Shown in pieces: positions 1 through 9,875 of a DNA stretch of 64,000 nt. Each line of letters begins with the position of its first letter. Positions within the stretch are counted from its first letter, which is position 1. The translations under genes were made by a program, and so were the position numbers. Under the pieces are notes generated by a model. That model did not search any database and was not told the origin of the DNA. It saw nothing but the letters and a program-made list of their open reading frames with translations. Source of the DNA: Saccharina japonica (Eukaryota; Sar; Phaeophyceae; Laminariales; Laminariaceae); contig MEHQ01001971.1 in NCBI GenBank assembly GCA_008828725.1, forward strand, positions 154,489 through 218,488, in the 5' to 3' direction.

Positions 1-235
1 ACCCCGACCCGAAACGGAAGGCCTGGAACGCAAGAATGGCGCCTAACTGTCGTCGCATTCGTGACTTGTCAACGGGGAGGGCGACGTGCTACGCGGGACG
101 AAGGCGGTAGTAATGCTTACGGTACCTCTTTGTCAAAAACATACTTATCCTGGTACTGTTTACCAGTATTCGTAAAGCTTCTGACTTGCCCCAGCCTCGC
201 CCAAAGGGTTCATAGTTCATAGTCCACATGTCGGA

Positions 236-312
236 CATATCATCTACAGATCAGACAGACAATCTACAGATAGATCATCTACAGATCAGATATATCATCT
301 ATAGATCATTTA
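236..312. repeat. ATCTACAGATC-type short tandem repeat
   Basis: Degenerate tandem copies of a unit near CATCTACAGATCAGA. The rest of 1-1,030 shows no convincing gene. Short open frames exist on the minus strand (369-560 and 689-985) but show no recognisable motif. Confidence 0.6.
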
Positions 313-449
313 GATCCTAAACTGCCGTTTCGAGATGATGTGTAGTATATCTAGAGATCCCGAAATTATTACGGTATGTCGTCGTCCTCTTGCCCGTCGT
401 GACAACTTAACATGCCGACGTTGTTGTCTATCTCGTCGAGAGTGCCCGT

Positions 450-501
450 CTCGTTGATCGGTGGTGACACCACCTTTGACGGCGTCTCGATGAACACGAC
501 G
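450..501. repeat. Copy A of a 52-bp duplicated segment
   Basis: This segment matches 961-1013 at most positions, sharing for example GGCGTCTCG and GAACACGACG. Both copies could be relics of one transposon reading frame. On the minus strand the two translate to similar peptides (VFIETPSK versus VFTETPW-stop), so copy B carries a stop there. I cannot name the family. Confidence 0.5.
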
Positions 502-960
502 GACCAGAGCACGACGACATACTCCAACAAGTGCTGGTGATGATTAGCCATGATCGGCACGTTAACCCATTTTTTATCGCTCGCATTATTCCAGAGGTTC
601 CGTTTCGACTTGAACCCGTCATAGCCTGTTTTCTTATTGCACCGCGTTTTGCCCTGTGGGTGTACTTAGATACCAATATAGCGATAGGCTATTCGTAGGC
701 TATATCCACGACACAGCAGCTGTGCTGCTCACTGCTGCCACCAGTGCAAGCCGTGACTATTCGTACTGAACATTGACTACGTATGCATAGGCTACCCAGG
801 CTACACTTAACACTCCCCCCAAATGGAGGCGCAAGAAAAATTACATATTTTCGACAACCATCAATACTTGATAGAATCGATAGGAAGTTGACTAAAGGGC
901 GGATCATGGCTACGTAACGATCACCAGAACTTGTTGGGAAGTCGTGGTAGATGTCGAGCG

Positions 961-1013
961 GCTCGTTGGTCGGCAGTGACACCACCTACCACGGCGTCTC
1001 GGTGAACACGACG
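961..1013. repeat. Copy B of the 52-bp duplicated segment
   Basis: Pairs with 450-501. The minus-strand reading that stays open in copy A has an in-frame stop here. This suggests decay if it ever was coding. Confidence 0.5.
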
Positions 1014-1026
1014 TTCCTGCTCTCCA

Positions 1027-1413
1027 CTACCTTTGTATGTTGTTTCGATGTAGAGGCGGTACGCCTTGGTGTTCTGCCTCTACCCGCAAAGCCTGTCCTC
1101 CCAGCCTAACCCCCAGCTTCTTCGTGGGTATTTCGATGTCCACAAAACCACTTGAGCCGAAAAGCTCCAGACTCCTGGCGTTGACGCGGTCCTCGCGACC
1201 GCGACGTTGGTCCACGTTTACCTCCGGGTGCAGTGTCAACCCCACTCCTCCTAGCGCGATGTTGGGCGTGTAGGAATCGCGGCGCTCCCTTGCTTGCTGC
1301 ACTGCAGAGGGATGGTGAAACCGTTTTGATCTTGACCCGTGACTCTTCCAGGGCGGAGGTGGTTTGAGCTCCCTGCTCCGTCGCGCTTGGAACCGAGCAG
1401 ATATTGCACCCAA
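1027..1413 (-). other. GC-rich open stretch, possible relic of a transposon protein
   Basis: The minus strand is open for about 128 codons and the base composition is richer in G+C than the surroundings. No conserved motif is visible, and the first codon is not necessarily ATG. A foldback element (1,453-1,700) lies just upstream in this sense, and another open stretch (1,697-1,924) lies beyond it. The two stretches could be one old coding sequence split by the insertion. Weak. Confidence 0.25.
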
Positions 1414-1452
1414 AGCCGGGCAGCACCACAGCCGACAGCCTTACGTCGAGCA

Positions 1453-1700
1453 GTTACCGTAAAGACTAAAGAGCGTTGAGCTTGCACAGGGGTGCGATCG
1501 TTTTTCAGCGCTCGATTTTTTCAGAAGGGGAAGGAATATTGCCAATACTGTACCGAACAAGGTGTTTTCGGAAAGATGCTGGTCTCGAGAGCCTTCCGAA
1601 AACACAATGTTCGGTAAAGTAGCACCCTTATATACCCTTGTCGAGAAAACGAGCGCTGTGATCGCACCCCTGTGCCAACTCAGCGCTCTTTTTCGGTTAC
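1453..1700. mobile_element. Foldback/MITE-like element, about 248 bp
   Basis: Imperfect terminal inverted repeats of about 50 bp. The left arm has GTTACCG, AAAGAGCGTTGAG and CACAGGGGTGCGATC; the right arm has the reverse complements of all three. The centre holds a second hairpin (about 1,552-1,614) with CCGAACAAGGTGTTTTCGGAA facing its complement. No reliable target-site duplication was found. Confidence 0.7.
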
Positions 1701-1924
1701 CCCGTTCTGGTCGATGATGTAGCCGCTGATGGTCTGTCTCTGTAGCAACCCCTCTCAGCCTGTAGGGCTTCTGGCCGTAGTGGTCTCGCCTTCCAACCGT
1801 ACGTAGTCCATGACCGCCCCGGATTACGGGAGCGAGAGGTAAACCACTCTACGGTCACCAGGCTTGGTTCCCGGGTACTCGAGAGTATACCTTTTTGGCT
1901 TACTGCATGAATATAGTCCCCCAT

Positions 1925-2440
1925 TCGAAGTTTGATACGAATGTCAAACGTGTCTTAAGTTCACGTCCAGAGCGGTTATACACCGTAACTTATAAAGACA
2001 TTCACATTCCCATTAGAGACATTCGCATTGATATTTCGATATTATTGTTATGGTCGTGGCGTTTGCCATCGGACAATGATGTTAACCATAACGTTAATAA
2101 TAGTATGAGCCTCAACGTGGATCACCTTGAAACAAAATATTGCCCGAAAAAAGAAGAAAACCAATTGATCCACTAATATGCCGTACCCGACCTTCGTTAT
2201 TGACGCTTGTGTTTTACCTTCCCCCTCCCTCCAACCAATCACCGCAATCGGTGGCAAACTCGGTGCCAATCCTATCTTGTGGCTTGACGAACTGCGTTCT
2301 TCCTTCCTTCCTTCATTCCTTGGGCCTTCTGCGACGGGACAGGGTCTAACTGCGTCAACGTACAGGTGCGAAGTTGACTTTTGTCCCCGTTTTTTTTTTC
2401 CAGTTCCCGTTCGTATACAGTAATGGGGCTCACTGTTTAA
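1925..2440. other. No supported gene
   Basis: Short overlapping frames on both strands near 2,178-2,420 have no motif and no usable splice context. A CTTCCTTCCTTC microsatellite sits at about 2,299-2,320. Confidence 0.4.
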
Positions 2441-3075
2441 GCCCTTTAAGCCCTTTAGGGCTGTTTAGGAGTGTTGGATTGTTAGCACTACTGTTAGGAC
2501 TATTAGGACTGCAATCCTGTTGTGGATACAAAACACTTGGAATTAGAGTCAGATTGAGGTTTCTGTAGAGTGCACTATTAATAGTAAAAGGGAAGGGTTA
2601 ATGACTGTGTGTGCTGTATGTATGTGCTGTATGTGTTGTATGTGTTGTATGATTGCTGGCCCGTTTAGGGCTGCAGCCCCATTGTGGGGACAAAGCACTT
2701 GGAATTAGAGTCAGATTTAGGCTTCTGTAGAGTGCGCTATTAATGGTAAAAGGGTTATTGATTGTATGTGCTGTATGATTGGTGTATGGTTGCTGGCCGG
2801 TAGTAAAACACTTGGAATTAGAGTCAGATTCAGGCTTCTGAACAGCAGTGCACTAGTAAAGTACAAGGGTTACTGATTGTATTAGCTGTATGTGCTGTAT
2901 GTGCTGTGTGTGCTGTATGTGCTGTATGTGCTGTATGATTGCTGGCCGGTAGTAAAAGGGTTACCCCGTTTAGGACTGCAGTCCCGTTGTGGGGACAAAA
3001 CACTTGGAATTAGAGTCACGTTCAGGTTCATGCGCAGTGCACTATTAATAGCAAAAGGGTTCAAAACTCTTTAAA
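2440..3075. repeat. Irregular tandem repeat, four or more units of about 115-190 bp
   Basis: The core GGAATTAGAGTCA recurs near 2,539, 2,700, 2,814 and 3,006. Each copy is preceded by an AAAACACTT-like block and followed by a TGCACTATTAATAG-like block. Units are separated by a TGTATGTGC microsatellite and GATTGCTGGCC. Non-coding. Confidence 0.75.
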
Positions 3076-3144
3076 ACCATTTTACTACGTTAGTGCAGTG
3101 TACAGAAGCCTAAATGTTACTCCTTGCGTGTGTCAGGCCTGCAT

Positions 3145-3375
3145 ATATGATATTTCTTAAAGCCGAACTTTTGTTAAACCGAGATAGGTATCGTGTGGCC
3201 TGATTCATCTCTCTTAAACCGGAACTTTTCTTAAACCGAGATAAGTTTTATGTATCGGTAGTTTTTAGCATGCCCGTGCCAATCCATGTGACGTATCTTA
3301 AACGGATACCAGGTATACACTGTAGTGTATCTTAAACCGACGGATATTACGCCGGTAGCTCTTAAACCGCGTCCC
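3145..3375. repeat. Cluster of the motif CTTAAACCG
   Basis: At least six close matches to CTTAAACCG(A/G) lie on the plus strand in about 230 bp (near 3,150, 3,172, 3,211, 3,228, 3,330 and 3,360, with a variant near 3,295). Spacing is irregular. This resembles subterminal motif clusters of DNA transposons, but no terminal repeats are visible. Confidence 0.6.
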
Positions 3376-3533
3376 TCACAGTAATCTGTAGCTAATGTAA
3401 TGTTCTGATTTTTCACGCTCGACTCTCATCTGAGCAGTATTTGTGAGACACCTCAACCCTCTTGTTATTGTTACCATGTTATCAATATCAAGATTTAGTG
3501 CTGTCGCCTACTGTTCTCCCGTCGCTCATGGTT

Positions 3534-3622
3534 ACTGTTGTTGTTGTTGTTGATGCTGTTGTTGATGTTGTTGATGTTGTTGATTGTTGTTGGTGGTGTT
3601 GGTGTTGTTATTGTTGCGTTTA
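3534..3622. repeat. GTT-rich microsatellite
   Basis: Runs of TTG/GTT with GAT interruptions. It sits just before a dispersed repeat (3,630-3,745). Confidence 0.7.
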
Positions 3623-3629
3623 CTATCCT

Positions 3630-3745
3630 ACTATCAATGTTTGTGTAGCATGACCTTCAACATTGATAACTCAGAAACATTTACATTCCCGAAAGAAGGA
3701 AACCAAGGGAAAGGAACGCCAAACAACAAGGAAACCTAAGCTATA
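3630..3745 (+). repeat. Copy of a dispersed ~110-bp repeat
   Basis: Contains GTAGCATGACCTTCAACATT, then GATAACTCA, then a purine-rich stretch with AAACCAAGGGAAAGG and GGAAACCTA. Related copies lie near 7,250-7,290 (reverse), 24,335-24,440, 50,230-50,335, 57,390-57,495 and 61,470-61,585, with a short partial near 45,680. Confidence 0.6.
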
Positions 3746-4039
3746 CACGAAGTCTTACCCCCTTTTCTGCGTACTTCCTGCTTAAGCAATTGGTGTCCGT
3801 GTTATTATTATTATCAGTAGTAGTAGTAGTAGTGTTATTATTCATCATACCACCTCACAATGTGCAAGCGCTTATTCCAACCATACCATCCACATTCAAC
3901 TAGAATCCAATGACTTAAAACATGGAAGGTTCTATCACTATTAAATAGTAATATGCCTGAATACTTGACGAAAGTGTACCAATAACGCAGCCCCCCTTAC
4001 GGATGCTATGGTATGGTATCCTTGCTCTTCTTATCTTAG

Positions 4040-4170
4040 GTGACGGGATCTCCGGACCTGATCTGCGATGGCGTCTACTACGGGGAAGATAACGATTACA
4101 ACACCAGAAGGGGTCCCACCTTCTTCGCGGACACTTGCTTCGCTCCCCAAGACTGTGGAGACGTAGCCGG
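4040..4170 (+). CDS. Exon of an unrecognised secreted/membrane-type protein (gene 1, exon n-2)
   Basis: The acceptor TTATCTTAG precedes the exon and the donor GG|GTATGT follows. The frame reads VTGSPDLICDGVYYGEDN and ends in CFAPQDCGDVAG, with four cysteines in 43 residues. The exon begins in phase 0 and leaves two bases, which the first base of the exon at 5,475 completes. Cysteine-rich, acidic sequence suggests an extracellular domain. I do not recognise the family. Earlier exons of this gene must lie upstream but I could not identify them. Confidence 0.6.
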
Positions 4171-4218
4171 GTATGTTATATTGTATGTTATATTGTATGT
4201 TATATTGTATGTTATATT
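4171..4218. repeat. TATGTTATATTG microsatellite at an intron start
   Basis: Four copies of a 12-bp unit begin at the donor GTATGT of the exon ending at 4,170, so the splice donor is itself the first repeat unit. Confidence 0.75.
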
Positions 4219-4248
4219 GAAGATGTGTGTACTGATGTATGTATCTTA

Positions 4249-4760
4249 CACACATCGGGCAGATGAGATACGAACAGTAGATATATGATCCTTATCATCG
4301 TCTAGATATTTCGCGGCAGATATTATATTGCGGGGGACCATAGTAAATAGGACCAAATATTGTTTGTAAAAAATGGTGAATATATAGGTTTTTGGGTTTA
4401 CCGTAGTTCCTATTTACTAGTGTTTACTATGCTCCCCGGTAATAGATTAATTCCTGATTTATATAAACAGCAAGATCTAGATCAGTATATGATCTGCAAG
4501 ATGTATATCGCTGTACGATCTGCAAGATCTAGATCATAGTACAGCATACATGATCTGCAAGATCTATCCAGACCATGTTTGCCGAATGGCATCATCTGTA
4601 TGACACGGTTCTTGCGTTCGTGTTTAGTATGTCACGCACATCGATGCTATCAGATCCCCAGATCACAATGATCTATCATAGCAGCTAGATATTTTAGGGC
4701 AGAAACATTTGCTCCTCCTGGTGTATACGAATGATGTGCAAGATTGAGATTTGGATAACT
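4249..4760. repeat. Dispersed GATC-rich intronic repeat, interrupted copy
   Basis: Contains CATCGGGCAGAT, TCTAGATATTTCGCGGCAGAT and many GATCTGCAAGATC-type units. A small inverted-repeat element (4,331-4,440) interrupts it. Related copies lie at about 4,900-4,945, 11,840-12,080, 22,440-22,700 and 62,360-62,640. Confidence 0.55.
4331..4440. mobile_element. Small MITE-like element, about 110 bp
   Basis: The left end CGGGGGACCATAGTAAATAG is mirrored on the right by CTATTTACT...TTTACTATGCTCCCCGG. A truncated second copy of the left end (ACCATAGTAAATAGGACC) sits at 5,201-5,222 beside an unresolved base. Confidence 0.65.
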
Positions 4761-5050
4761 TTTTCTGGGTGAGATGTGCATGACGCACACGGCTCTTGCA
4801 TGCCACTCTGTAGCTAACCATAAGCACCGCTTGTATTAAATACTCATGTATAAACGGTTCTTATATTTCCGGACAGAGTGGTATATGCTTGGTTACGCAC
4901 ATCGTACAGATAAAACAGATTTCCAGACCACGACCTAGATATTTGGGCAAGATCGGGTGTTCGTATTTATGTACATATACGAGTGCGCTAAAACCTGCGC
5001 TAGGACGTGGGAGTAATTACTTGCTACTAGCGCCATACATTATTCGTATC

Positions 5051-5440
5051 AACCCTCCCTCCCTTCCCTCCCCTCCCTCCTTCCCTCCCTCCCTTCCCTC
5101 CCTCCCCTCCCTCTCCTCCCTCCCATCCTCCCCCTCTCTCCCGAAAAAGCTCGTACGCCCGTCGATTGCAGCTTGCCTGATCCACGGACTACTATTACGG
5201 AGGACCATAGTAAATAGGACCAATTTNAAGAGAGATGAGAGAGGGAGGGACGGGAGGGAGGAGGGGGAGGGAGGGAGGGAGGTGAGGGAGGGAGGCGGGG
5301 AGGGAGGGAGGTGAGGAGGGATGGAGAGAGGGAGGGAGGGAGGGAGGAGAGGGAGGAGGTGAGGGAGGGAGGGAGGAGGGAGGGAGGGAGGAGGAAGGGA
5401 GGGGAGGGAGGAGGAGGGAGGGGAGAGAATACCGCTACCA
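5051..5440. repeat. Inverted CCCTCCCTT / GAGGGAGGG microsatellites around a one-base gap
   Basis: A pyrimidine run (about 5,051-5,140) faces a purine run (about 5,228-5,435) across a short unique stretch and a single N at 5,227. The N marks a low-confidence join. Long open frames here are microsatellite translations, not genes. The array lies in an intron of gene 1. Confidence 0.8.
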
Positions 5441-5474
5441 ACCCCCCCCCCAAACCGCCTCCAAACAAAAACAG

Positions 5475-5666
5475 GCGGAGCCGAAGAATGTTTTTGGCAC
5501 ACGCTGTCAGATGTGCCGACGATGAGACTGTCGACTGCCCTAGGGAGACAGTGTGGGGGGTGTACAGCTCAATCACCGATTCCACGGGAGTCGACCGCTT
5601 GGGCTTCCTTCGGGCTTGGGCCGACGGCGCCCTCCACCCCGCGGACGTTACCTCTCAATGGTGGAC
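5475..5666 (+). CDS. Exon of the unrecognised secreted/membrane-type protein (gene 1, exon n-1)
   Basis: The acceptor is CAAAAACAG and the donor is GGAC|GTGAGT. The 192-bp exon uses one base to finish the previous codon and leaves two bases for the next exon. It reads through MFLAHAVRCADDETVDCPRE and later WADGALHPADVTSQWW. Two cysteines and several tryptophans suggest a folded extracellular domain. Phase agreement with both neighbours is the strongest evidence that the three exons form one gene. No family recognised. Confidence 0.6.
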
Positions 5667-5784
5667 GTGAGTTCAGTTTTGAGTTGTTTTGTTTTGTTTT
5701 GTGGATACCAGTTCCACTGCCCCTAGATAGTACCGCCGCCTCATCAAAGACGAGTTTCGGGGCGAATTTTTCGATCTTAGACCC

Positions 5785-6099
5785 ATGCCAATGGGAACGC
5801 GATCTTACATCTTTGATTTTTTGTTTTCTATACCATTTCAGCGTCTTTAGATCGCGGGGAACTTAAAATGAGACTTTTTACCGTCAGGACTATGTCATTT
5901 TTTTTGCGAGAGCTTTCCAATGCAGGTGGTAGTTCATATAAAATTTATCTGAAATACCTGCATTGGAAAGCTCTCGCAAAAAAAAATGACATAGTCCTGA
6001 CGATAGAAAGTCTCATTTTAAGTTCCCCGCGAGCTAAAGACGCTGAAATTGTGTAAAAAACAAAATTTCAAAGATTTAAGATCGCGTTCCCATTGGCAT
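5785..6099. mobile_element. Long foldback element, about 315 bp with ~145-bp arms
   Basis: The left arm starts ATGCCAATGGGAACGCGATC and the right arm ends with its reverse complement. The arms pair through GCGTCTTTAG, TTAAAATGAGAC, GACTATGTCATTTTTTTTGC and GAGAGCTTTCCAATGCAGGT, leaving a loop of only about 30 bp. A further fragment of the terminus (AATGGGAACGCGATCTAAA) follows at 6,102. It lies in an intron of gene 1. The short open frame within it is a by-product of the palindrome. Confidence 0.85.
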
Positions 6100-6527
6100 C
6101 TAATGGGAACGCGATCTAAAAATATTTGAATCGTTTGTTTTTACAACATTTCAGCGGCTGGCTGTATCTCGCTAACCTCAACTGAGAGTTTCTGCTATCA
6201 GGAGCTATGTTGTCTTCTTCCTAAGTTTTCGTTTTTAAAAGGTATTATAGTAATTTTTCTTCTCGTTTTGAGTTTTTGTTTTATGAATTATTCGTACAGT
6301 ACGTACATATGATAGGTGTTTCTTGTTTTTTCTCCAACGTATCTTATACCTGGTACGAACCTTCCTACCGTTGAGTTGAGTTGGGTTGCAGTTTTTAAGT
6401 TGGTTTTTGGTTTTGTTATTTTTGTCTTCGTTTTTGTTTCGTTTTGTTCGTATTTTGTTTCCTTCTTTTCTTTGGTTTACTGTTTATGTAGTCACCAGGG
6501 TATTGTTTTTTGTCTCCCTTGACTTAA

Positions 6528-6592
6528 CCTGTCTTGCCTTGCCTTGCCTTGCCTTGCCTCGCCTTGCCTTGCCTTGCCTTGCCTTGCATTTC
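6528..6592. repeat. CCTTG microsatellite
   Basis: About twelve tandem CCTTG/CCTCG pentamers in an intron of gene 1. Confidence 0.85.
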
Positions 6593-6837
6593 GAAATTAT
6601 TTTTGTTCGCCCTCCGACAAATGACTTCAACGACCTCAAGTCTCGATTCCTCATACCTACGATTCCTCTCATGATATCATAATACTAGAAGTTAATATTG
6701 CTGCAATGTGTCGTATCATTGTAGCTAGATCTAACTACATGCAGCATCTAACAAATACCTTGTGCTTTATTTAACAATATAAATGTGCGGAGGGCTCTTT
6801 TTGTTTATGTGGCTTTCTTATTTTGGGCTGCTGAGTG

Positions 6838-7248
6838 GGAACTGATAATCACGACTACGTAAGCGAGATTTAAATCACGACTACGGGGACGTTTACGAAC
6901 CATCCCCGGATTTCAGGCCTTGCGTTTCGGGGTGAAGATAGGGTCAGGGTTGGGGATAGGGTTAGGGTTTTTGTTAGTTGCCGGTCTTTTGGGCTGTGAG
7001 AATTACAGCGATGGGACTTTAAGGGATAACTACCTACAGTAGAGTTTAATTTGTATTCGCCAAGAAAGACGCTGCTGCAGGGCTCGGCTGTTGTTGCACG
7101 CTGGTCTGTGGGGTTTGGTTGGTGTGCTGGAGAGGACGGCTGTAACGGGAAAATGCGAAACGCAATACCTAAAACCCGGGGATGGCTCGTAAACGTCCCC
7201 GTAGTCATGATTCAAATATCGCCTACGTAGTCGTGATTATCAGTCCCC
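6838..7248. mobile_element. MITE-like element, about 410 bp with ~95-bp terminal inverted repeats
   Basis: The left end ACTGATAATCACGACTACGT is the reverse complement of the right end. Pairing continues through CGGGGACGTTTACGA, CCATCCCCGG and GCGTTTCG. CTGAGT flanks both sides, within a few bases, and is a possible target-site duplication. The interior has AGGGTTAGGGTTT. It lies in the last intron of gene 1, about 90 bp before the final exon. Confidence 0.75.
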
Positions 7249-7292
7249 CTTCTGAGTTATCAACGTTGAAGGTCATGCTACACACATACTAT
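7249..7292 (-). repeat. Reverse copy of the dispersed ~110-bp repeat (partial)
   Basis: TGAGTTATCAACGTTGAAGG followed by TCATGCTACAC is the reverse complement of the block at 3,636-3,680. It directly adjoins the right end of the 410-bp element. Confidence 0.6.
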
Positions 7293-7341
7293 TAATAGTA
7301 TTCATACTAAAATGCCAATAATGTGTATGCTCAATGCACAG

Positions 7342-7705
7342 GTTCCAATACATCACCCTCAAAGAGACGGAGGACGACGAGCCCCACGACTGCGTCTTCG
7401 ACGACTGCCTCCTCCAAGTCGACAGCGTCACCATAGAGTGCGCCGCGGACTCCCCAAACTACACGCTACCCCCAGGGTCAACTCCGTCTCCCAGTGAATA
7501 CGTCAGCTCCCCGACCGTTGCCCCTAACGATGCTACCGCGGATGGGCAGGGGGAGTCTAATATCGCCTCTGGGGGTTTCCCAAAGTCTTGGTTGCTTCGG
7601 GGGGGCGGCGTGGTGGGTGGTGGTGTTTGGGGGGCCTGTGTGTTTGCGGTTTTGGTCGGGTGGGTTGCGGGCCACGCTGGGGCTGCTGCTGGCGTTGCTG
7701 CTTAA
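7342..7705 (+). CDS. Final exon of the unrecognised secreted/membrane-type protein (gene 1)
   Basis: The acceptor AATGCACAG precedes the exon and its first base completes the codon left open at 5,666. The 120 residues start FQYITLKETEDDEPHDC, include two more cysteines (CVFDDC, VTIEC), and then a Ser/Pro/Thr-rich linker (about residues 45-70). They end with a glycine-rich hydrophobic tail (GVWGACVFAVLVGWVAG) two residues from which only small amino acids follow before TAA. A C-terminal hydrophobic tail after a small-residue region fits either a GPI-anchor signal or a single membrane span. The three exons give 228 residues with no frame break. No family recognised. Confidence 0.6.
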
Positions 7706-7714
7706 GGTGACGCG

Positions 7715-7870
7715 CCACTGTTGTGGTGCAGGAAACCTACTGTTGTTGTGGTGCAGGAAACCTACTGTTGTTGTGGTGCAGGAAACCTACTGTTGTGGTG
7801 CAGGACACCTACTGTTGTCGTGCAGGACACCTATTGCTTTGGTGCAGGACACCTACTGTTGTCGTGCAGC
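7715..7870. repeat. ~22-28-bp tandem repeat GTGCAGGAAACCTACTGTTG
   Basis: Six or seven units lie just after the stop codon of gene 1, so the array probably lies in its 3' UTR. Confidence 0.8.
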
Positions 7871-7924
7871 CTGCTGGTGCTAACGCCCCTGCTGCCTCTT
7901 AGGGCGATGGCCTTTCGATAGGAA

Positions 7925-8265
7925 CCCCTCACCCCCCCCCCATATTTCAATAGGAGACCCCCCCCCCCTGTTTCAATAGCAACGCCCCCCCCTACTTCGA
8001 TGGTAGAGCCCCTGATTCAATAGAAGGCCCCCCCCCCCTATTTCGATAGTAGACCCCCCCCCCCCCCTGTTTCAATAGCAACGCCCCCCCCTACTTCGAT
8101 GGTAGAGCCCCTGATTCAATAGAAGGCCCCCCCCCCCTATTTCGATAGTAGACCCCCCCCCCCCCCTGTTTCAATAGCAACGCCCCCCCCTACTTCGATG
8201 GTAGAGCCCCTGATTCAATAGAAGGCCCCCCCCCCCTATTTCGATAGTAGACCCCCCCCCCGCTC
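7925..8265. repeat. C-rich tandem repeat, ~97-bp unit
   Basis: Three near-identical units with poly-C runs and the blocks TATTTCGATAGTAGA, TTTCAATAGCAACG and CTACTTCGATGGTAGAGCC. Units recur near 8,036, 8,133 and 8,231. Confidence 0.85.
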
Positions 8266-8559
8266 TTTTCAGTGCTCCATCTCGTAAAGGGTGCTTGATC
8301 AATGGTCAAGTGACTAAGGCAAGCAACAAATGAGTACCCCCCCTCTCTTTGGACACAAACCCAAAACACCAACTGTACCACTGTACCTTGACTAACAACT
8401 TCCACACCGGATGTTTTATTTTTTAGTGTCCAGCCTTACATACACTAGTACTGGTAGGTTTGGTTTACTGCCCACGAAAGAGGTGTTTGATTTTTTAGTA
8501 CAATGGACGTACGTTACCGTTCGATGAACTTCTCGTAGGCCGTACGAAGCAATTTTATT

Positions 8560-9070
8560 TTGTAGTATAAGTGGGCGTTATTGCTCGATGAGTAGGTAGG
8601 TAGGCCACACGAATAGGTTTGGCGTTTTGTAGTATAATGGGCGTTCTTGTTTGGTGAATATGTAGGCGTTACGAAGAAGCTTCTTTAGCGCCCACGTGGG
8701 CTGTTTTTAGTATAAATGGGCGTTATTGTTTGATGAACATGTACACGGTACCAAGAAGCTGCCGGTGCTGGTCGACCAGTGAATGCATACCCGGGTTTTG
8801 CTTTGTAGTATAAATGGGCGTTATTGTTTGATGAACATGTACACGATACCAAGAAGCTGCCGGTGCTGGTCGACCAGTGACTGCATACCCGGGTTTTGCT
8901 TTGGAGTATAAATGGGCGTTTTTGTTTGATGAACATGTAAACGGTACGAAGACGCTTCCGGTGCGGGTCGACCAGTGACTGTATACCCGGGCTTTCTTTT
9001 GTTTGTAGTATAAATGGGCGTTTTTATTTGATGAACATGTAAACGGCACGAAGAAGCTCCCGGCGCCGGT
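8560..9070. repeat. ~100-bp tandem repeat
   Basis: AGTATAAATGGGCG recurs at about 8,709, 8,808, 8,907 and 9,008, with more diverged units from about 8,564. Each unit has TTTGATGAACATGTA and GGTCGACCAGTGA. Minus-strand reading frames here repeat with the unit and are not genes. Confidence 0.9.
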
Positions 9071-9224
9071 CGGGCAGTGAATACCCGAGGTTTGGATGAT
9101 ACGCTTCGTCGGTAGAGTTCGTGATCGACATAGAACCTAGATTTAGTCGAAAACCACGTGACGGTGTCTGCTTGCTTTAGCAGTGGCAGTATCAGTCGGG
9201 TAGGTTTTGACAGTACTTTGTGTT

Positions 9225-9310
9225 GTTGTTTTTGTCGTTGTTTTTGTCGTTGTTTTGTTGTTGTTTTTGTCGTTGTTGTTGCTGTTGTTGTTGTCGTTGT
9301 TGTTACTATT
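9225..9310. repeat. TTG/GTC microsatellite
   Basis: Imperfect TTGTTTTTGTCG units. Confidence 0.75.
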
Positions 9311-9559
9311 GGCGTAGAAAGTTAAAAGGACATTTTGTTGTGTGCTCCACATGACCACGGCTGCACGTGTACTCTAGTAGTGTACCTGGTAGTCTAGTAG
9401 GCTCGTGTAATGTAGTATGGAGTTGCAGAGTATTCGGGCGAATCTCACGCGAACGAGTTCATATTATAACATTTCACCAAGAGAGTATTTACGAGTATAT
9501 ATCGTATCATAGCAGTATTATGTTAGTGCGGTTAGCTGTTGTTTGAATAAAAATCCCAA

Positions 9560-9875
9560 GCACATACCCGGGTACCTAGTATGATACCCGACGGGTACCT
9601 AAAAATACATTTCGTGCCCAAGCAAGGTTATGTTTAGTAGGGCCTATACCCGGGTACCTAGTATGATACTCGGGTGGGTGGGTACCTACTCGAGTATGAC
9701 CAAAACAACCAGGGTTGGCACCCGGGTGGGTACCTACTCGAGTTTGACCAAAACAACCAGGTTTGGCACGCGGGTACCTACCCGAGTACGACCATACAAC
9801 CAGGTTTGGTTCCCGGGTACCTACCCGAGTATGTCCAAAACATCCAGGTTTGGTACCCTGGTACTCCAGAGTACA
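9560..9875. repeat. ~46-bp tandem repeat with KpnI/SmaI-like palindromes
   Basis: ACCCGGGTACCTACCCGAGT and CCAAAACAACCAGGTTTGGC blocks alternate for five or six units. The 183-codon minus-strand frame across it is a repeat translation. Confidence 0.85.

Noticed and set aside
2178-2440. Possible upstream exon of gene 1
   Set aside because: Readable frame (MPYPTFVIDACVLP) but no acceptor and donor pair with the right phase to reach 4,040.
5017-5585. Long Pro/Ser/Leu- and Gly/Arg/Glu-rich open frames on both strands
   Set aside because: They are translations of CCCTCCCTT and GAGGGAGGG microsatellites and cross a single unresolved base.
7715-9080. Regular repeats that might suggest a CRISPR array
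   Set aside because: Units are contiguous tandem repeats without unique spacers, and the genome is eukaryotic.
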